Of a stretch of DNA of 64,000 nucleotides, positions 1-9,285 are shown in pieces; positions within the stretch are counted from its first letter, which is position 1, and each line of letters opens with the position of its first letter. The notes under the pieces were generated by a model, which saw only the letters and a list, made by a program, of their open reading frames with translations, ran no database searches and was not told where the DNA came from. Where the stretch lies: the NCBI GenBank assembly GCA_017427775.1, contig JAFRSD010000035.1, positions 1 through 64,000 on the forward strand. Reading direction: 5' to 3'. The stretch comes from Lachnospiraceae bacterium. GTDB lineage: Bacteria; Bacillota; Clostridia; Lachnospirales; Lachnospiraceae. The translations under genes were made by a program, and so were the position numbers.

Positions 1-90
1 CTGGCAAAGATGCTGGATAGAATGGGACTGTTGGATGGCCCGGATGGACCTTTTAAGCTGAAAAGACAGCAAAAAACTCTTATGGCATAA
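1..90 (+). CDS. 3' end of an unidentified protein (partial)
   Basis: Frame 1 is open from the window edge to a TAA at 88-90 and encodes the last 29 residues of a protein ending in QKTLMA. A hairpin terminator begins only 7 bases after the stop, which is the main reason to believe this frame. The fragment is basic and too short to assign to a family. The start and the rest of the gene lie upstream of the window. Confidence 0.5.
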   Translation: MAKMLDRMGLLDGPDGPFKLKRQQKTLMA

Positions 91-96
91 AAAGAT

Positions 97-131
97 ACGC
101 GGTTTTGGATGTTTTCCAAAACCGCGTTTGT
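97..131 (+). terminator. Intrinsic terminator after the partial gene
   Basis: A perfect 13-bp stem (97-109 with 115-127) closes a 5-base loop and is followed by a short T-rich run. It directly follows the stop codon of the fragment at 1-90. Confidence 0.75.
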
Positions 132-142
132 CTTCAGTCTGG

Positions 143-174
143 AAAAATCCGCTGAGAGATCAGCGGATTTTTTT
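143..174. terminator. Bidirectional intrinsic terminator
   Basis: An 8-bp perfect stem (TCCGCTGA at 148-155, TCAGCGGA at 160-167) with loop GAGA is flanked by five A on the left and seven T on the right, so it can stop transcription from both sides. On the minus strand it lies just past the stop of the gene at 187-702. Confidence 0.8.
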
Positions 175-186
175 AACGGTATTTTT

Positions 187-702
187 TTACTTTTCTTTCC
201 ATGTTCCCTTTACTGTCATAGCATCCTTGGGCTTTTCAGGAAGCTTAACGGTAATGATATATTCACTGTTTTTGTATTTCTCCGATTTGAAGAAATCACC
301 TTTGTCTAATTTGTCAGCATAAACATCGGTTAGTACCTTATGCATCGCCGGTAAATCTCTATAGTATTGTAAACCGGCATTTATTAAACTAAACACTTTT
401 ACATAATCGGTTGCATCTCCGAGGGCGGCTTCCATTTCATCATATGTCTCGATTGGCGCCAGAGCGATTTCAATGCAATGCCTTACTTCTTCCGCCGCCT
501 CTTCATCTAAAGATTCACGCAGTGCTTCTTCCTCAGAATCTATTGTCGGAGTGGCAGTTACTTTCGAAGTCTTCTTATCCTTGTCCTTTTTATCGGCAAA
601 TGTGTGTGCAAGCAGAATGCCTTCAGCAATCAAAGCTACGGAGCAGAGCGACACGATCAGAATGATAAAATGCTTCTTTTTGAGTCCGAGTATTTTCTTC
701 AA
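187..702 (-). CDS. Membrane-anchored protein of unknown function
   Basis: I do not recognise this 171-residue protein. The N-terminus is basic (KKILGLKKK) and is followed by one hydrophobic segment at about residues 11-32, so it is probably a single-pass protein with its C-terminal part outside the cell. A charged Lys/Asp/Thr/Glu linker follows, then a mostly helical region. The start is taken as TTG at 702 because AAAAGGAGA lies 6 bases upstream. An in-frame ATG at 756 would overlap the upstream gene by 41 bases and has no ribosome site. Only 13 bases separate it from the upstream stop, so it is probably co-transcribed with the activase gene, but no functional link can be shown. Confidence 0.75.
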   Translation of the reverse strand: MKKILGLKKKHFIILIVSLCSVALIAEGILLAHTFADKKDKDKKTSKVTATPTIDSEEEALRESLDEEAAEEVRHCIEIALAPIETYDEMEAALGDATDYVKVFSLINAGLQYYRDLPAMHKVLTDVYADKLDKGDFFKSEKYKNSEYIITVKLPEKPKDAMTVKGTWKEK

Positions 703-715
703 GGGAAATCTCCTT

Positions 716-3700
716 TTATCTTGTTCCGATGCCTTCCTGCGCCCGCTTGTTGGCAACGGAGAGCATCAGTTTGATACGGTTCAGCTGGTTAACTTCGCTG
801 GCGCCGGGGTCATAGTCGACGGCAACGATATTGGCATTCGGGAAATGAGCCCGAAGCGTCTTGATTACGCCCTTGCCGACAATATGGTTCGGCAGGCAGG
901 CAAATGGCTGCGCGCACACGATGTTCGGCGTTCCGGTCTCGATCAGTTCGACCATTTCGGAAGTGAGAAACCAGCCTTCACCGGTCATGTTACCCGGAGA
1001 TACGTAAGGCTCGGAGAGCTTCTGCATATACTGGATCGGGTTCGCATGCTCAAAGTGTTTGCTTGCCTTCAATTCTTCCTGGCCTGCTTTACGAACATAT
1101 TCAATGATATTGATCGCCCAGTTATTGTAACGGGCAACCTTCTTACTCTTACCTAACAGCTGATATTTGATCTCGCTGTCATAGCATGTGTAGAGGAAGA
1201 AGTCAATCAGGTCGGGACATACTGCCTCGGCGCCTTCCTGCTCCAGAAGATCAACCAGATGGTTGTTCGCGGTAGGAAGGAACTTTACGAGAATCTCACC
1301 GACAATTCCGACACGCGGTTTCTTCAGTGTTTCATCGATCGGAAGATTATCAAAGTCTCTTACAAGCTGACGGCAGTTCTTTCTGAATGCGCGAAGAGAA
1401 GGATGCTTCAGTGCCTCGCTCAGTTTCGTATTCCACTGCTCATAAAGCGCATTGGCGCTTCCCTTTGTAATCTCGTAAGGACGCATGCGGTACAGAACGC
1501 GCATCAGAAGATCGCCGTAAACGAGCGCTTCCAGGCATCGCATAAGAATCTTCGGCTTATACTTTAAGCCGGGATTCTTCTCAAGTCCCGAGGTGCTCAG
1601 GGAGATTACCGGGATGTAATCCATGCCGGCGTTCTTCAGGGCTCTTCGGATAAAACCGATGTAGTTGGTCGCACGGCATCCGCCGCCGGTCTGCGTGATC
1701 AGGATCGCTACCTTATGCGTATCGTAGCGGCCGGAGAGCAGGGCGCTCATAAACTGTCCGACAACGATCAGGGACGGATAGCAGGCGTCGTTGTTAACGT
1801 ATTTCAAACCGACATCGATCGCGTCGCGGTTATCGTTTCCGAGAACCTCAAGCGTAAAGCCGGAATAGTTGAAGGCTTTCTCGAGGAGACGGAAATGGAT
1901 CGGAGACATCTGCGGGGCGAGAACCGTATAATTCTTGCGCATTTCCTGTGTGAAGATCGCGCGGTCATAGCGGGCCGGCTTGGTCTCGCACGTATAATTC
2001 TTGCGCTTGCGGTCTTTGATCGCGGAAAGAAGCGAACGCACGCGGATACGGGCCGCACCGAGGTTATTTACCTCATCAATCTTCAATACGGTATAGATCT
2101 TACCCGCAGCGGAAAGGATATCATTCACCCCGTCGGTTGTTACCGCGTCGAGACCGCAGCCGAAGGAGTTCAGCTGAATCAGTTCAAGGTCCTTGCGGGT
2201 TGTAACAAACTGTGCCGCGTTATAAAGACGGGTATGGTACATCCACTGGTCCACAACGATCATCGGGCGTTCCGCCTTGCCGAGATGGCTGACGCTGTCC
2301 TCGGTCAGTACGGCTACACCGTAAGAGCAGATCATATCCGGGATACCGTGATGGATCTCAGGATCAATATGGTAAGGACGGCCGGCAAGTACAATGCCGC
2401 TGCGTCCGGTTACTTCCAGGTATTTGAGCGTTTCCTCGCCTTTTTTGCGAATATCGTCACGAATATTCGTAAGCTCGGCAAATGCGGCGTGGGCGGCATC
2501 GCGGATCTCCTGTTCGGGGATTCCCTTCGGCTTAAAATGGCGAAGAAGACCGTCGGTGATGATCTGTTCGTTCTCTAAAGAGAAGAACGGATTCTCGTAA
2601 ACGATATCCGGATTGTTATAAAGTTCATCAACGTTATTCTTGATATTTTCCCCGTAAGATGTTACGATCGGGCAGTTGTAATGGTTGCCTGCGCCGGGAT
2701 CTTCCTTACGCTCATACGGAATGCACGGATAGAAGATATACGGAACGTTCTGTTTGATAAGCCAGGTGATGTGGCCGTGTGCCAGCTTGGCAGGATAGCA
2801 TTCCGATTCACTCGGAATCGATTCGATACCGAGTTCGTAGATCTTACGGTTACTTGCGGGAGAAAGAATGACGCGGTATCCGAGCTTAGTGAAGAATGTA
2901 AACCAGAACGGATAGTTCTCGTACATATTGAGTACGCGGGGAATACCGACCTTGCCGCGTTTTGCTTCCACCTCGGTAAGAGGAGTGTAGTCAAATGTAC
3001 GCTTCAGCTTGTAATCGAACAGGTTCGGAATGCCTTCCGCGTTCTTCTCCTTGCCGATTCCGCGTTCGCAGCGGTTGCCGGATACGAACTGGCGTCCGCC
3101 GGAGAAACGGTTGACCGTAAGAAGACAGGCGTTCGTACAGCCTTTGCAGCGCGCCATCGTTGTTTCGAATTTCAGTTCGCCGACCTGCTCCTCGTCAAGC
3201 ATGGTCGACATCGTGCCGTCATAGTGCTCACGCGCGATCAGAGCGGCACCGAATGCACCCATGATACCGGCGATATCGGGACGTACGACTTCAACGCCTG
3301 CGATTCGCTCCAGACTGCGGAGCACGGCGTCATTATAGAAGGTTCCACCCTGTACAACAATGTTGCGACCGAGATCGGACGGGTCGGTAACTTTGATAAC
3401 CTTATAAAGGGCGTTTTTGATTACGGAATAAGCAAGGCCTGCGGAAATATCGGCAACCGTAGCGCCTTCCTTCTGTGCCTGCTTTACCTTTGAGTTCATG
3501 AAAACGGTACAGCGGGAGCCGAGATCGATCGGATTGGCCGCAAAAAGGGCAATCTTTGCGAAGTCAGCCACATCGTAATCAAGGCTTCGGGCAAATGTCT
3601 CGATGAACGATCCGCAGCCGGAAGAACAGGCTTCATTCAGCTGAACCTTGTCAACCGTATGATTCTTGATCTTTATGCACTTCATATCCTGGCCGCCGAT

Positions 3701-4954
3701 ATCAAGGATACAATCGACGGAAGGATTGAAGAACGAAGCGGCATAGTAGTGAGCAACGGTTTCCACTTCGCCCTCATCAAGCATAAGGGCGGACTTTACG
3801 AGTGCTTCGCCGTAACCGGTGGAGCAGGCGCGCACGATCTTAACCGATTCGGGCATCATCTCGTAAACTTCCTTGATGGCACGGATCGTTGTTTTTAAAA
3901 GAGAACCGTTGTTGTTGCTGTAAAACGAATATAATAGCTTGCCGTCCTCACCGACCAGCGCAAGCTTGGTTGTCGTGGAACCCGCATCGATACCGAGATA
4001 GCAGTTTCCTTCGTAATCGGCAAGCGGAAACTTCTCGACTGTATGCTTCGAGTGACGCTCCTTAAATGCCTCATATTCTTCTTCGGATGCGAAGAGAGGT
4101 TCCATACGGTCGACCTCAAATGCCATATGAATGCCTTTGTCAAGCAGCTCGAACATCGCGGAAAGCGTTGTTTCCGCTTTGCCTTCCGAAGACATTGCGG
4201 AACCAATCGCAGCGAAAAGATGCGAATGATCGGGCGCGTATACCTGCTCGGGAGTCAGTTTGAGCGTACGGATAAAAGCCTGACGGAGTTCGGTCAGAAA
4301 ATGAAGCGGACCGCCTAAGAATGCGACATTGCCGCGAATCGGCTTACCGCAAGCGAGACCGCTGATGGTCTGATTGACAACTGCCTGGAATATGGAAGCG
4401 GAGAGATCCGGCTTCGTAGCACCTTCGTTGATCAAAGGCTGGATGTCCGATTTGGCAAATACGCCGCAGCGTGCCGCAATCGGATAGATTTCGCGATAGG
4501 ATTTCGCGTATTCGTTAAGACCGGAGGCGTCCGTCTTTAAGAGGCTTGCCATCTGGTCGATAAAGGAACCGGTGCCGCCCGCGCAGATACCGTTCATACG
4601 CTGCTCGATGCCGCCGGTAAAATAGATGATCTTAGCGTCCTCACCGCCGAGCTCGATGGCTACGTCGGTCTTCGGAGAATAGAAAGAAAGCGCGGATGAA
4701 ACCGCAACGACTTCCTGCACGAACGGGATGTTCATCTGGCCCGCGATTGCGAGACCGCCGGAACCGGTCATGACAGGACATACATTCTTATCGCCGAGCT
4801 GTTCGAGGGCTTTTTTTACAAGTTTGGCCAGGGTAGCCTGAATGTTCGCAAAATGACGTTCATAGTCAGCAAACAGGATTTCCTGATTATCATTAATGAT
4901 GGCAATCTTAACGGTTGTTGAACCGATATCAATGCCGAGACGGTATTGTTCCAT
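716..4954 (-). CDS. Large acyl-CoA dehydratase activase-like protein (two ASKHA domains plus dehydratase-like C-terminus)
   Basis: This 1412-residue protein has two BadF/BadG/HgdC-type ATPase domains in tandem: the first starts with [10 protein letters not shown] near residue 8 and the second with [10 protein letters not shown] near residue 318. A Cys cluster (CKGCTNAC, about residues 603-610) follows. The C-terminal half resembles DUF2229 and 2-hydroxyacyl-CoA dehydratase subunits, with GGGCRATN near residue 1085. Known activases of this family use ATP to pass one low-potential electron to a dehydratase through a [4Fe-4S] cluster. The substrate of these giant fusions is not known to me. No dehydratase A/B subunit genes lie in the window. 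The ATG at 4954 is preceded by GGAGG at 6 bases and its promoter is at 5004-5032; a longer ATG at 5032 would fall inside the -35 box. Confidence 0.9.
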   Translation of the reverse strand: MEQYRLGIDIGSTTVKIAIINDNQEILFADYERHFANIQATLAKLVKKALEQLGDKNVCPVMTGSGGLAIAGQMNIPFVQEVVAVSSALSFYSPKTDVAIELGGEDAKIIYFTGGIEQRMNGICAGGTGSFIDQMASLLKTDASGLNEYAKSYREIYPIAARCGVFAKSDIQPLINEGATKPDLSASIFQAVVNQTISGLACGKPIRGNVAFLGGPLHFLTELRQAFIRTLKLTPEQVYAPDHSHLFAAIGSAMSSEGKAETTLSAMFELLDKGIHMAFEVDRMEPLFASEEEYEAFKERHSKHTVEKFPLADYEGNCYLGIDAGSTTTKLALVGEDGKLLYSFYSNNNGSLLKTTIRAIKEVYEMMPESVKIVRACSTGYGEALVKSALMLDEGEVETVAHYYAASFFNPSVDCILDIGGQDMKCIKIKNHTVDKVQLNEACSSGCGSFIETFARSLDYDVADFAKIALFAANPIDLGSRCTVFMNSKVKQAQKEGATVADISAGLAYSVIKNALYKVIKVTDPSDLGRNIVVQGGTFYNDAVLRSLERIAGVEVVRPDIAGIMGAFGAALIAREHYDGTMSTMLDEEQVGELKFETTMARCKGCTNACLLTVNRFSGGRQFVSGNRCERGIGKEKNAEGIPNLFDYKLKRTFDYTPLTEVEAKRGKVGIPRVLNMYENYPFWFTFFTKLGYRVILSPASNRKIYELGIESIPSESECYPAKLAHGHITWLIKQNVPYIFYPCIPYERKEDPGAGNHYNCPIVTSYGENIKNNVDELYNNPDIVYENPFFSLENEQIITDGLLRHFKPKGIPEQEIRDAAHAAFAELTNIRDDIRKKGEETLKYLEVTGRSGIVLAGRPYHIDPEIHHGIPDMICSYGVAVLTEDSVSHLGKAERPMIVVDQWMYHTRLYNAAQFVTTRKDLELIQLNSFGCGLDAVTTDGVNDILSAAGKIYTVLKIDEVNNLGAARIRVRSLLSAIKDRKRKNYTCETKPARYDRAIFTQEMRKNYTVLAPQMSPIHFRLLEKAFNYSGFTLEVLGNDNRDAIDVGLKYVNNDACYPSLIVVGQFMSALLSGRYDTHKVAILITQTGGGCRATNYIGFIRRALKNAGMDYIPVISLSTSGLEKNPGLKYKPKILMRCLEALVYGDLLMRVLYRMRPYEITKGSANALYEQWNTKLSEALKHPSLRAFRKNCRQLVRDFDNLPIDETLKKPRVGIVGEILVKFLPTANNHLVDLLEQEGAEAVCPDLIDFFLYTCYDSEIKYQLLGKSKKVARYNNWAINIIEYVRKAGQEELKASKHFEHANPIQYMQKLSEPYVSPGNMTGEGWFLTSEMVELIETGTPNIVCAQPFACLPNHIVGKGVIKTLRAHFPNANIVAVDYDPGASEVNQLNRIKLMLSVANKRAQEGIGTR

Positions 4955-5003
4955 TCCTTTCCTCCATAACGAAAATACAGTCCCCAAACTGCATTCAGCG
5001 TTT

Positions 5004-5032
5004 ATTCTACCATTTTTATCGGAAATAAGCAA
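5004..5032 (-). promoter_or_regulatory. Promoter of the activase gene
   Basis: Reading on the minus strand: TTGCTT, 17 bases, TAGAAT. It sits about 50 bases upstream of the ATG at 4954 and is divergent from the pyrK promoter. Confidence 0.6.
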
Positions 5033-5054
5033 CTCAAAAAAAGGTGATTTACAA

Positions 5055-5083
5055 TTGCATCTTTTGTGGTTTTCATATATACT
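5055..5083 (+). promoter_or_regulatory. Promoter of the pyrKDE-queA unit
   Basis: TTGCAT, 17 bases, TATACT, about 35 bases upstream of the pyrK start. The leader is too short for a PyrR attenuator and none is visible. Confidence 0.7.
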
Positions 5084-5117
5084 GTTACAAGATATCGCCT
5101 ACTATTCGGAGGGGAAT

Positions 5118-5894
5118 ATGGAATACACCAAAGGAACGGTTGTATCCGTTCAGACTATCGCTCCGGGCATCATAGACATGCTTGTAAAAGCACCCGGAAT
5201 CGCTAAGGAAGCCCGCCCCGGGCAGTTCGTATGTTTATACAGTGACGATCAGGCACATTTGCTGCCGAGACCGATCAGTATCTGTGAGTCGATGAACGGC
5301 CATCTGCGGCTTGTATTTCGAATCGTCGGATTCGGTACGGCCGAATTTGCCGAGAAGAAGAGCGGAGATGCGATCACGATCCTCGGACCGGTCGGAAACG
5401 GTTATCCGGAGATCGAAACGGACAATGTGACCGTTGTCGGCGGCGGAATCGGTATCCCTCCGATGCTGTATCTTTCCAGAAAACTGAAGGAACAGGGCAG
5501 GAATGTGACGATCGTTCTCGGTTTCCGGGATAAAGGAACCTTTCTTGTGGATGCTTTTGCAAATTACGGCAAGGTCGTGATCGCGACCGATGACGGAAGT
5601 CTGGGCGTACACGGAACCGTTGTAGACGCAATCCGGGAACTCGGCATTTCCGTGGAAACCGTATGCGCCTGCGGACCGATGCCGATGCTTAGGGGACTTG
5701 CTTCGTATACCGAGCAGAAAGGCGGAACGGCCTTGATCTCTCTTGAAGAGCGGATGGCTTGCGGAATCGGTGCCTGTCTCGGCTGCATTACGAAGACGCG
5801 GGAAATCGACGGCCACAGCCATGTGAAGAACGCCAGAATCTGCACCGAAGGTCCGGTTTTCGATTCGAAAGTGCTTGATTTTACGAGGAGTTAG
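5118..5894 (+). CDS. pyrK: Dihydroorotate dehydrogenase B, electron-transfer subunit
   Basis: PyrK carries electrons from PyrD to NAD+ in the fourth step of UMP synthesis, using FAD and a [2Fe-2S] cluster. The 258-residue protein shows the FAD motif RPIS (51-54), the NAD-binding GGGIGIPP (108-115) and cluster ligands C215, C220, C223 and C242 in the CxxxxCxxC...C pattern typical of PyrK. The ATG at 5118 follows a GGAGGGG ribosome site; the frame is open further upstream but through the promoter. pyrD starts 11 bases after the stop, and the two products form the PyrD2K2 complex. Confidence 0.95.
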   Translation: MEYTKGTVVSVQTIAPGIIDMLVKAPGIAKEARPGQFVCLYSDDQAHLLPRPISICESMNGHLRLVFRIVGFGTAEFAEKKSGDAITILGPVGNGYPEIETDNVTVVGGGIGIPPMLYLSRKLKEQGRNVTIVLGFRDKGTFLVDAFANYGKVVIATDDGSLGVHGTVVDAIRELGISVETVCACGPMPMLRGLASYTEQKGGTALISLEERMACGIGACLGCITKTREIDGHSHVKNARICTEGPVFDSKVLDFTRS

Positions 5895-5905
5895 GAGGAA
5901 AAGGG

Positions 5906-6811
5906 ATGAATACCGAAGTAAAACTTGCCGGTGTGACATTAAAGAATCCCGTTCTGACGGCTTCGGGAACGTTCGGGTCGGGCATGGAATTTGCCCGCTT
6001 CGCGGACTTGAATAAACTCGGCGGCGTAGTGACGAAGGGCGTTTCGATTACGCCTTGGGAAGGCAATCCGACGCCGAGAGTAATGGAGACGACCGGAGGC
6101 ATGCTCAATGCGATCGGGCTGCAGAATCCGGGTCTTGATGTGTTTTTAGATCGTGACCTGCCGTTCCTTGAGCAGTTTAATACGCGGAAGATCGTAAACG
6201 TATGCGGTCATACGACCGAGGAATATACGGAAGCGGTTAAGCGGCTTTCCGAAAGCACCGCGGATATTCTTGAGATCAATATTTCCTGCCCGAACGTAAA
6301 GGCGGGAGGCATTACCTTCGGAACCGATCCGAAGATGGCCGAAGAGATCACGAAAGCCGTGAAGAGCGTTGCGGGAACGAAGCCCGTATTTATGAAGCTC
6401 AGTCCGAATGTGACCGACATCACCGAGATCGCGAAAGCGGTTGAGGCAGGCGGCGCGGACGGAATCTCCCTGATCAATACGCTGATGGGTATGAAGATTG
6501 ATATAAGACGACGCACATTTGCCCTTGCAAACCGTACAGGCGGCCTTTCCGGACCTGCAATCAAGCCGGTTGCCGTACGGATGGTTTATCAGGTCGCGAA
6601 GAGCGTGAAGCTGCCTCTGATCGGCATGGGCGGCATTGCCTGCGCCGACGACGCAATCGAATTCCTGATGGCAGGCGCTACCGCGGTAAGCGTTGGAACG
6701 GCCAATTTCCGCAATCCCGCTGTTACGGCGGAGATTGCTGCGGGAATCGAAGCATTTCTTCGGGACAATCATATCGATGATATCCATGAGATCATCGGCT
6801 GTGTAGGATAA
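5906..6811 (+). CDS. pyrD: Dihydroorotate dehydrogenase B, catalytic subunit
   Basis: This FMN enzyme oxidises dihydroorotate to orotate. The 301-residue sequence has the class 1 signatures NPVLTASGTFG (14-24), NISCPN with catalytic Cys128 and the FMN-phosphate site GMGGIAC (240-246). A Cys rather than Ser as active-site base, together with the adjacent pyrK, marks it as the NAD-linked class 1B. It is a full-length member with a GGAGGAAAAGGG ribosome site. Confidence 0.96.
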   Translation: MNTEVKLAGVTLKNPVLTASGTFGSGMEFARFADLNKLGGVVTKGVSITPWEGNPTPRVMETTGGMLNAIGLQNPGLDVFLDRDLPFLEQFNTRKIVNVCGHTTEEYTEAVKRLSESTADILEINISCPNVKAGGITFGTDPKMAEEITKAVKSVAGTKPVFMKLSPNVTDITEIAKAVEAGGADGISLINTLMGMKIDIRRRTFALANRTGGLSGPAIKPVAVRMVYQVAKSVKLPLIGMGGIACADDAIEFLMAGATAVSVGTANFRNPAVTAEIAAGIEAFLRDNHIDDIHEIIGCVG

Positions 6812-6846
6812 AAAGAAAGGATAACGGCTTCGGCCGGGGTGAAGTT

Positions 6847-7533
6847 ATGGAACAGTATAAGAAGGAATTTATCCGCTTTATGGTGGAAAGCAATGTGTTG
6901 AAGTTTGGTGATTTTACGCTGAAAAGCGGACGCAAATCGCCGTTTTTCATGAATGCAGGCAGCTATGTGACCGGGTATCAACTGAAGAAACTCGGCGAAT
7001 ACTACGCGAAGGCAATTCACGACCGTTACGGAACCGATTTCGACGTGCTGTTCGGACCTGCTTATAAGGGCATTCCGCTCAGTGTGGCGACGGTTATCGC
7101 ATTTTCCGAGCTGTACGGAAAGGAAATCCGTTATTGCAGCAACCGGAAAGAGGTGAAGGACCACGGTGACGTCGGCATTCTTCTCGGAAGCAAGCTGAAG
7201 GACGGCGACCGCGTCGTGATCATCGAGGATGTTACGACCTCCGGCAAGTCCATCGAGGAGACGTTCCCGATCTTAAAGGAGCAGGGCGATATTAAAGTGA
7301 TCGGCCTGATGGTTTCCCTGAACCGTATGGAGCGTGGCAAAGGCACCAAATGCGCCCTTGATGAGATCAAGGAGTTGTACGGCATTGAGACCGCGGCAAT
7401 CGTCACGATGCAGGATGTCATTGAAGAGCTTTACAACAATGAAGTTAACGGAAACGTTGTGATCAACGATGAAATCATGGCCGCGATCAAAAACTATTTC
7501 AAAGAGTACGGAGCGGAAGGGGTCAGCTTCTAA
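6847..7533 (+). CDS. pyrE: Orotate phosphoribosyltransferase
   Basis: PyrE joins orotate to PRPP to form OMP. The 228-residue protein carries the PRPP-binding motif [13 protein letters not shown] (123-135) and the usual N-terminal SGRKSP segment (27-32). It follows pyrD by 35 bases and is followed by queA after a gap of only 2 bases, so the four genes are probably one transcript. pyrF, pyrB, pyrC and carAB are not in the window. Confidence 0.96.
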   Translation: MEQYKKEFIRFMVESNVLKFGDFTLKSGRKSPFFMNAGSYVTGYQLKKLGEYYAKAIHDRYGTDFDVLFGPAYKGIPLSVATVIAFSELYGKEIRYCSNRKEVKDHGDVGILLGSKLKDGDRVVIIEDVTTSGKSIEETFPILKEQGDIKVIGLMVSLNRMERGKGTKCALDEIKELYGIETAAIVTMQDVIEELYNNEVNGNVVINDEIMAAIKNYFKEYGAEGVSF

Positions 7534-7535
7534 GA

Positions 7536-8597
7536 ATGAAGACGAGCGATTTTTATTTTGATCTGCCGAAGGAACTGATCGCGCAGGACCCGTTGACGGA
7601 CCGTTCTTCTTCGAGACTGCTGGTCGTGCATCGAAAGACCGGTGAGCTCGATCACAGGCATTTTACGGACATTATCGAGTATCTGAATCCCGGAGACTGC
7701 CTTGTGATCAACGATACCAAGGTAATTCCTGCAAGACTGATCGGCGAGCGTCTGTATAAGACCGACGGCCCGTACCGTGAGCCCGATGTACCCGGCGCAA
7801 GGATTGAGATCCTGCTTTTAAAACGTATCTCCGATACGCAGTGGGAGAGTCTCGTAAAGCCGGGCAAAAGGTGCCGTGTCGGCGACCGCGTCAGCTTCGG
7901 AAACGGCAAGCTGATCGCTGAGATTAAGGAAGTTCTTCCGGACGGAAACCGGATCGTGGAATTCCTTTTCGACGGCATATTCGAGGAGATTCTTGATGAA
8001 CTCGGGCAGATGCCTTTGCCGCCTTATATCACGCATGAATTGAAGGACCGCGACCGCTACCAGACCGTTTACGCGAAGTATTCCGGATCGGCCGCAGCGC
8101 CGACGGCGGGGCTTCATTTTACGAAGGAACTGCTTAAAACGATTGAAGACAAAGGCATAGATATTGCGCATGTGACGCTTCATGTCGGGCTCGGAACGTT
8201 CCGTCCCGTGAAAGAGGATGACATTCTCAAGCATGAAATGCATACCGAATGGTATCAGGTGCGGGAAGAGGACGCAGAGAAGATGAACCGTGCGAAAAAG
8301 TCCGGCCACCGTGTAATCTGCGTCGGAACGACGAGCTGCCGTACCGTTGAATCGGTGGCAAGTGAAGACGGCGTTATGAAGGCGCAAAGCGGAGAGACGA
8401 AGATCTTCATCTATCCCGGATATCAATTTAAGGAGATGGATGCGCTGATCACAAATTTCCATCTGCCGGAATCAACGCTGATCATGCTTGTTTCGGCATA
8501 TGCAGGCAGGGAACTTACCCTTCATGCATACGAAGAGGCGGTTCACGAACGTTACCGGTTCTTCAGCTTCGGCGATGCTTGTTTCTTTACGGAATAG
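7536..8597 (+). CDS. queA: S-adenosylmethionine:tRNA ribosyltransferase-isomerase
   Basis: QueA transfers the ribosyl part of SAM to 7-aminomethyl-7-deazaguanine at tRNA position 34 to make epoxyqueuosine. The 353-residue protein has the expected N-terminus ([10 protein letters not shown]), the central APTAGLHF segment and the C-terminal [16 protein letters not shown] block. The start codon lies 2 bases after the pyrE stop, with a ribosome site inside the end of pyrE, so translation is probably coupled. Other queuosine genes are not present here. The 3' end overlaps the convergent LytTR gene by 11 bases. Confidence 0.95.
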   Translation: MKTSDFYFDLPKELIAQDPLTDRSSSRLLVVHRKTGELDHRHFTDIIEYLNPGDCLVINDTKVIPARLIGERLYKTDGPYREPDVPGARIEILLLKRISDTQWESLVKPGKRCRVGDRVSFGNGKLIAEIKEVLPDGNRIVEFLFDGIFEEILDELGQMPLPPYITHELKDRDRYQTVYAKYSGSAAAPTAGLHFTKELLKTIEDKGIDIAHVTLHVGLGTFRPVKEDDILKHEMHTEWYQVREEDAEKMNRAKKSGHRVICVGTTSCRTVESVASEDGVMKAQSGETKIFIYPGYQFKEMDALITNFHLPESTLIMLVSAYAGRELTLHAYEEAVHERYRFFSFGDACFFTE

Positions 8598-9192
8598 ATT
8601 CAGATTCATCATGTTGCCGGAAGGCGTTTCCGCGAAACGCTTTCCGGTATTTTGTTATCTTTTTCGAGTAAGTCCTTCCGACCGGGATCCGCGTTCCGTC
8701 CTTCAGAATAAAGGCTCCGGGAGCAAGGCGGACGACATGGTTCAGATTTACCGCAAAGCTGTCATGACAGCGTATGATGCCATTCATTTCCAATAGGTCG
8801 AACGGAATCCGTCCGAAACAGTAATTGAGCGTCCGGATATAGCCGTCCCGATGGAAAAGGATCTGCTTACGGCAGCATTCCGCATACAGAAGTCCGCTCA
8901 ATTCAATGCTGAAACCGGGCGTCAGACGGATCACATTTTCCCTGTATTTCGCAATACGCTGCGCTGCATTTTCATAGGGGACAAATGTGATTTCCGGATA
9001 GCAGACCTCTATGGCGGCCCGAACGTCATCCGGAAGGGGAGGTTTACAGATGACCGCGCCGGGATCGGAACCTACGGTGCTCCGCAGATTCTCCAAAAGC
9101 TCCGGTACGGAGAAACAGAATAAAATCCGGTCGTTTATTTCTAAAGGAATATTTCGTAATTCCGACAGCTGTCCGAGAAAACAGATATACAC
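8587..9192 (-). CDS. LytTR-family DNA-binding regulator with an atypical N-terminus
   Basis: The C-terminal half of this 201-residue protein, from about residue 95, matches the LytTR DNA-binding domain: a basic [16 protein letters not shown]-like strand, then [13 protein letters not shown] and a Lys/Arg-rich end. The N-terminal 90 residues have the size of a response-regulator receiver but I see no acidic pocket or phospho-acceptor Asp in the usual place, so it may be a pseudo-receiver. No sensor kinase gene is adjacent. The start is GTG at 9192, 8 bases after GGGAG. Its 3' end encodes a strong hairpin that can act as the queA terminator. Confidence 0.75.
   Translation of the reverse strand: MYICFLGQLSELRNIPLEINDRILFCFSVPELLENLRSTVGSDPGAVICKPPLPDDVRAAIEVCYPEITFVPYENAAQRIAKYRENVIRLTPGFSIELSGLLYAECCRKQILFHRDGYIRTLNYCFGRIPFDLLEMNGIIRCHDSFAVNLNHVVRLAPGAFILKDGTRIPVGRTYSKKITKYRKAFRGNAFRQHDESESIP
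8617..8655 (+). terminator. Probable queA terminator, located inside the LytTR coding end
   Basis: A 14-bp stem (8617-8630 with 8634-8647, one G-T pair) closes a 3-base loop and is followed by TATTTTGTTATC. It begins 19 bases after the queA stop and lies within the 3' coding sequence of the convergent regulator. Confidence 0.6.
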
Positions 9193-9246
9193 TAAATCAT
9201 CTCCCTGTCAAAGTGTCAATATATAACGGGGCGGGATTCGGGTATG

Positions 9247-9278
9247 AAAAAACGCAGGGGCATAATCAACCCCTGCGT
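9247..9278 (-). terminator. Terminator of argH
   Basis: A 9-bp perfect stem (9252-9260 with 9270-9278) and a 9-base loop; on the minus strand a run of T follows. It starts 8 bases after the argH stop. Confidence 0.85.
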
Positions 9279-9285
9279 CTCTGTT

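Noticed and set aside
1715-4318. Plus-strand open frames of 80-290 codons
   Set aside because: All are antisense to the giant activase gene, whose domains run through the region without a break.
5033-5117. PyrR attenuator or other pyrimidine riboregulator before pyrK
   Set aside because: The leader after the promoter is only about 30 bases and has no antiterminator/terminator pair.
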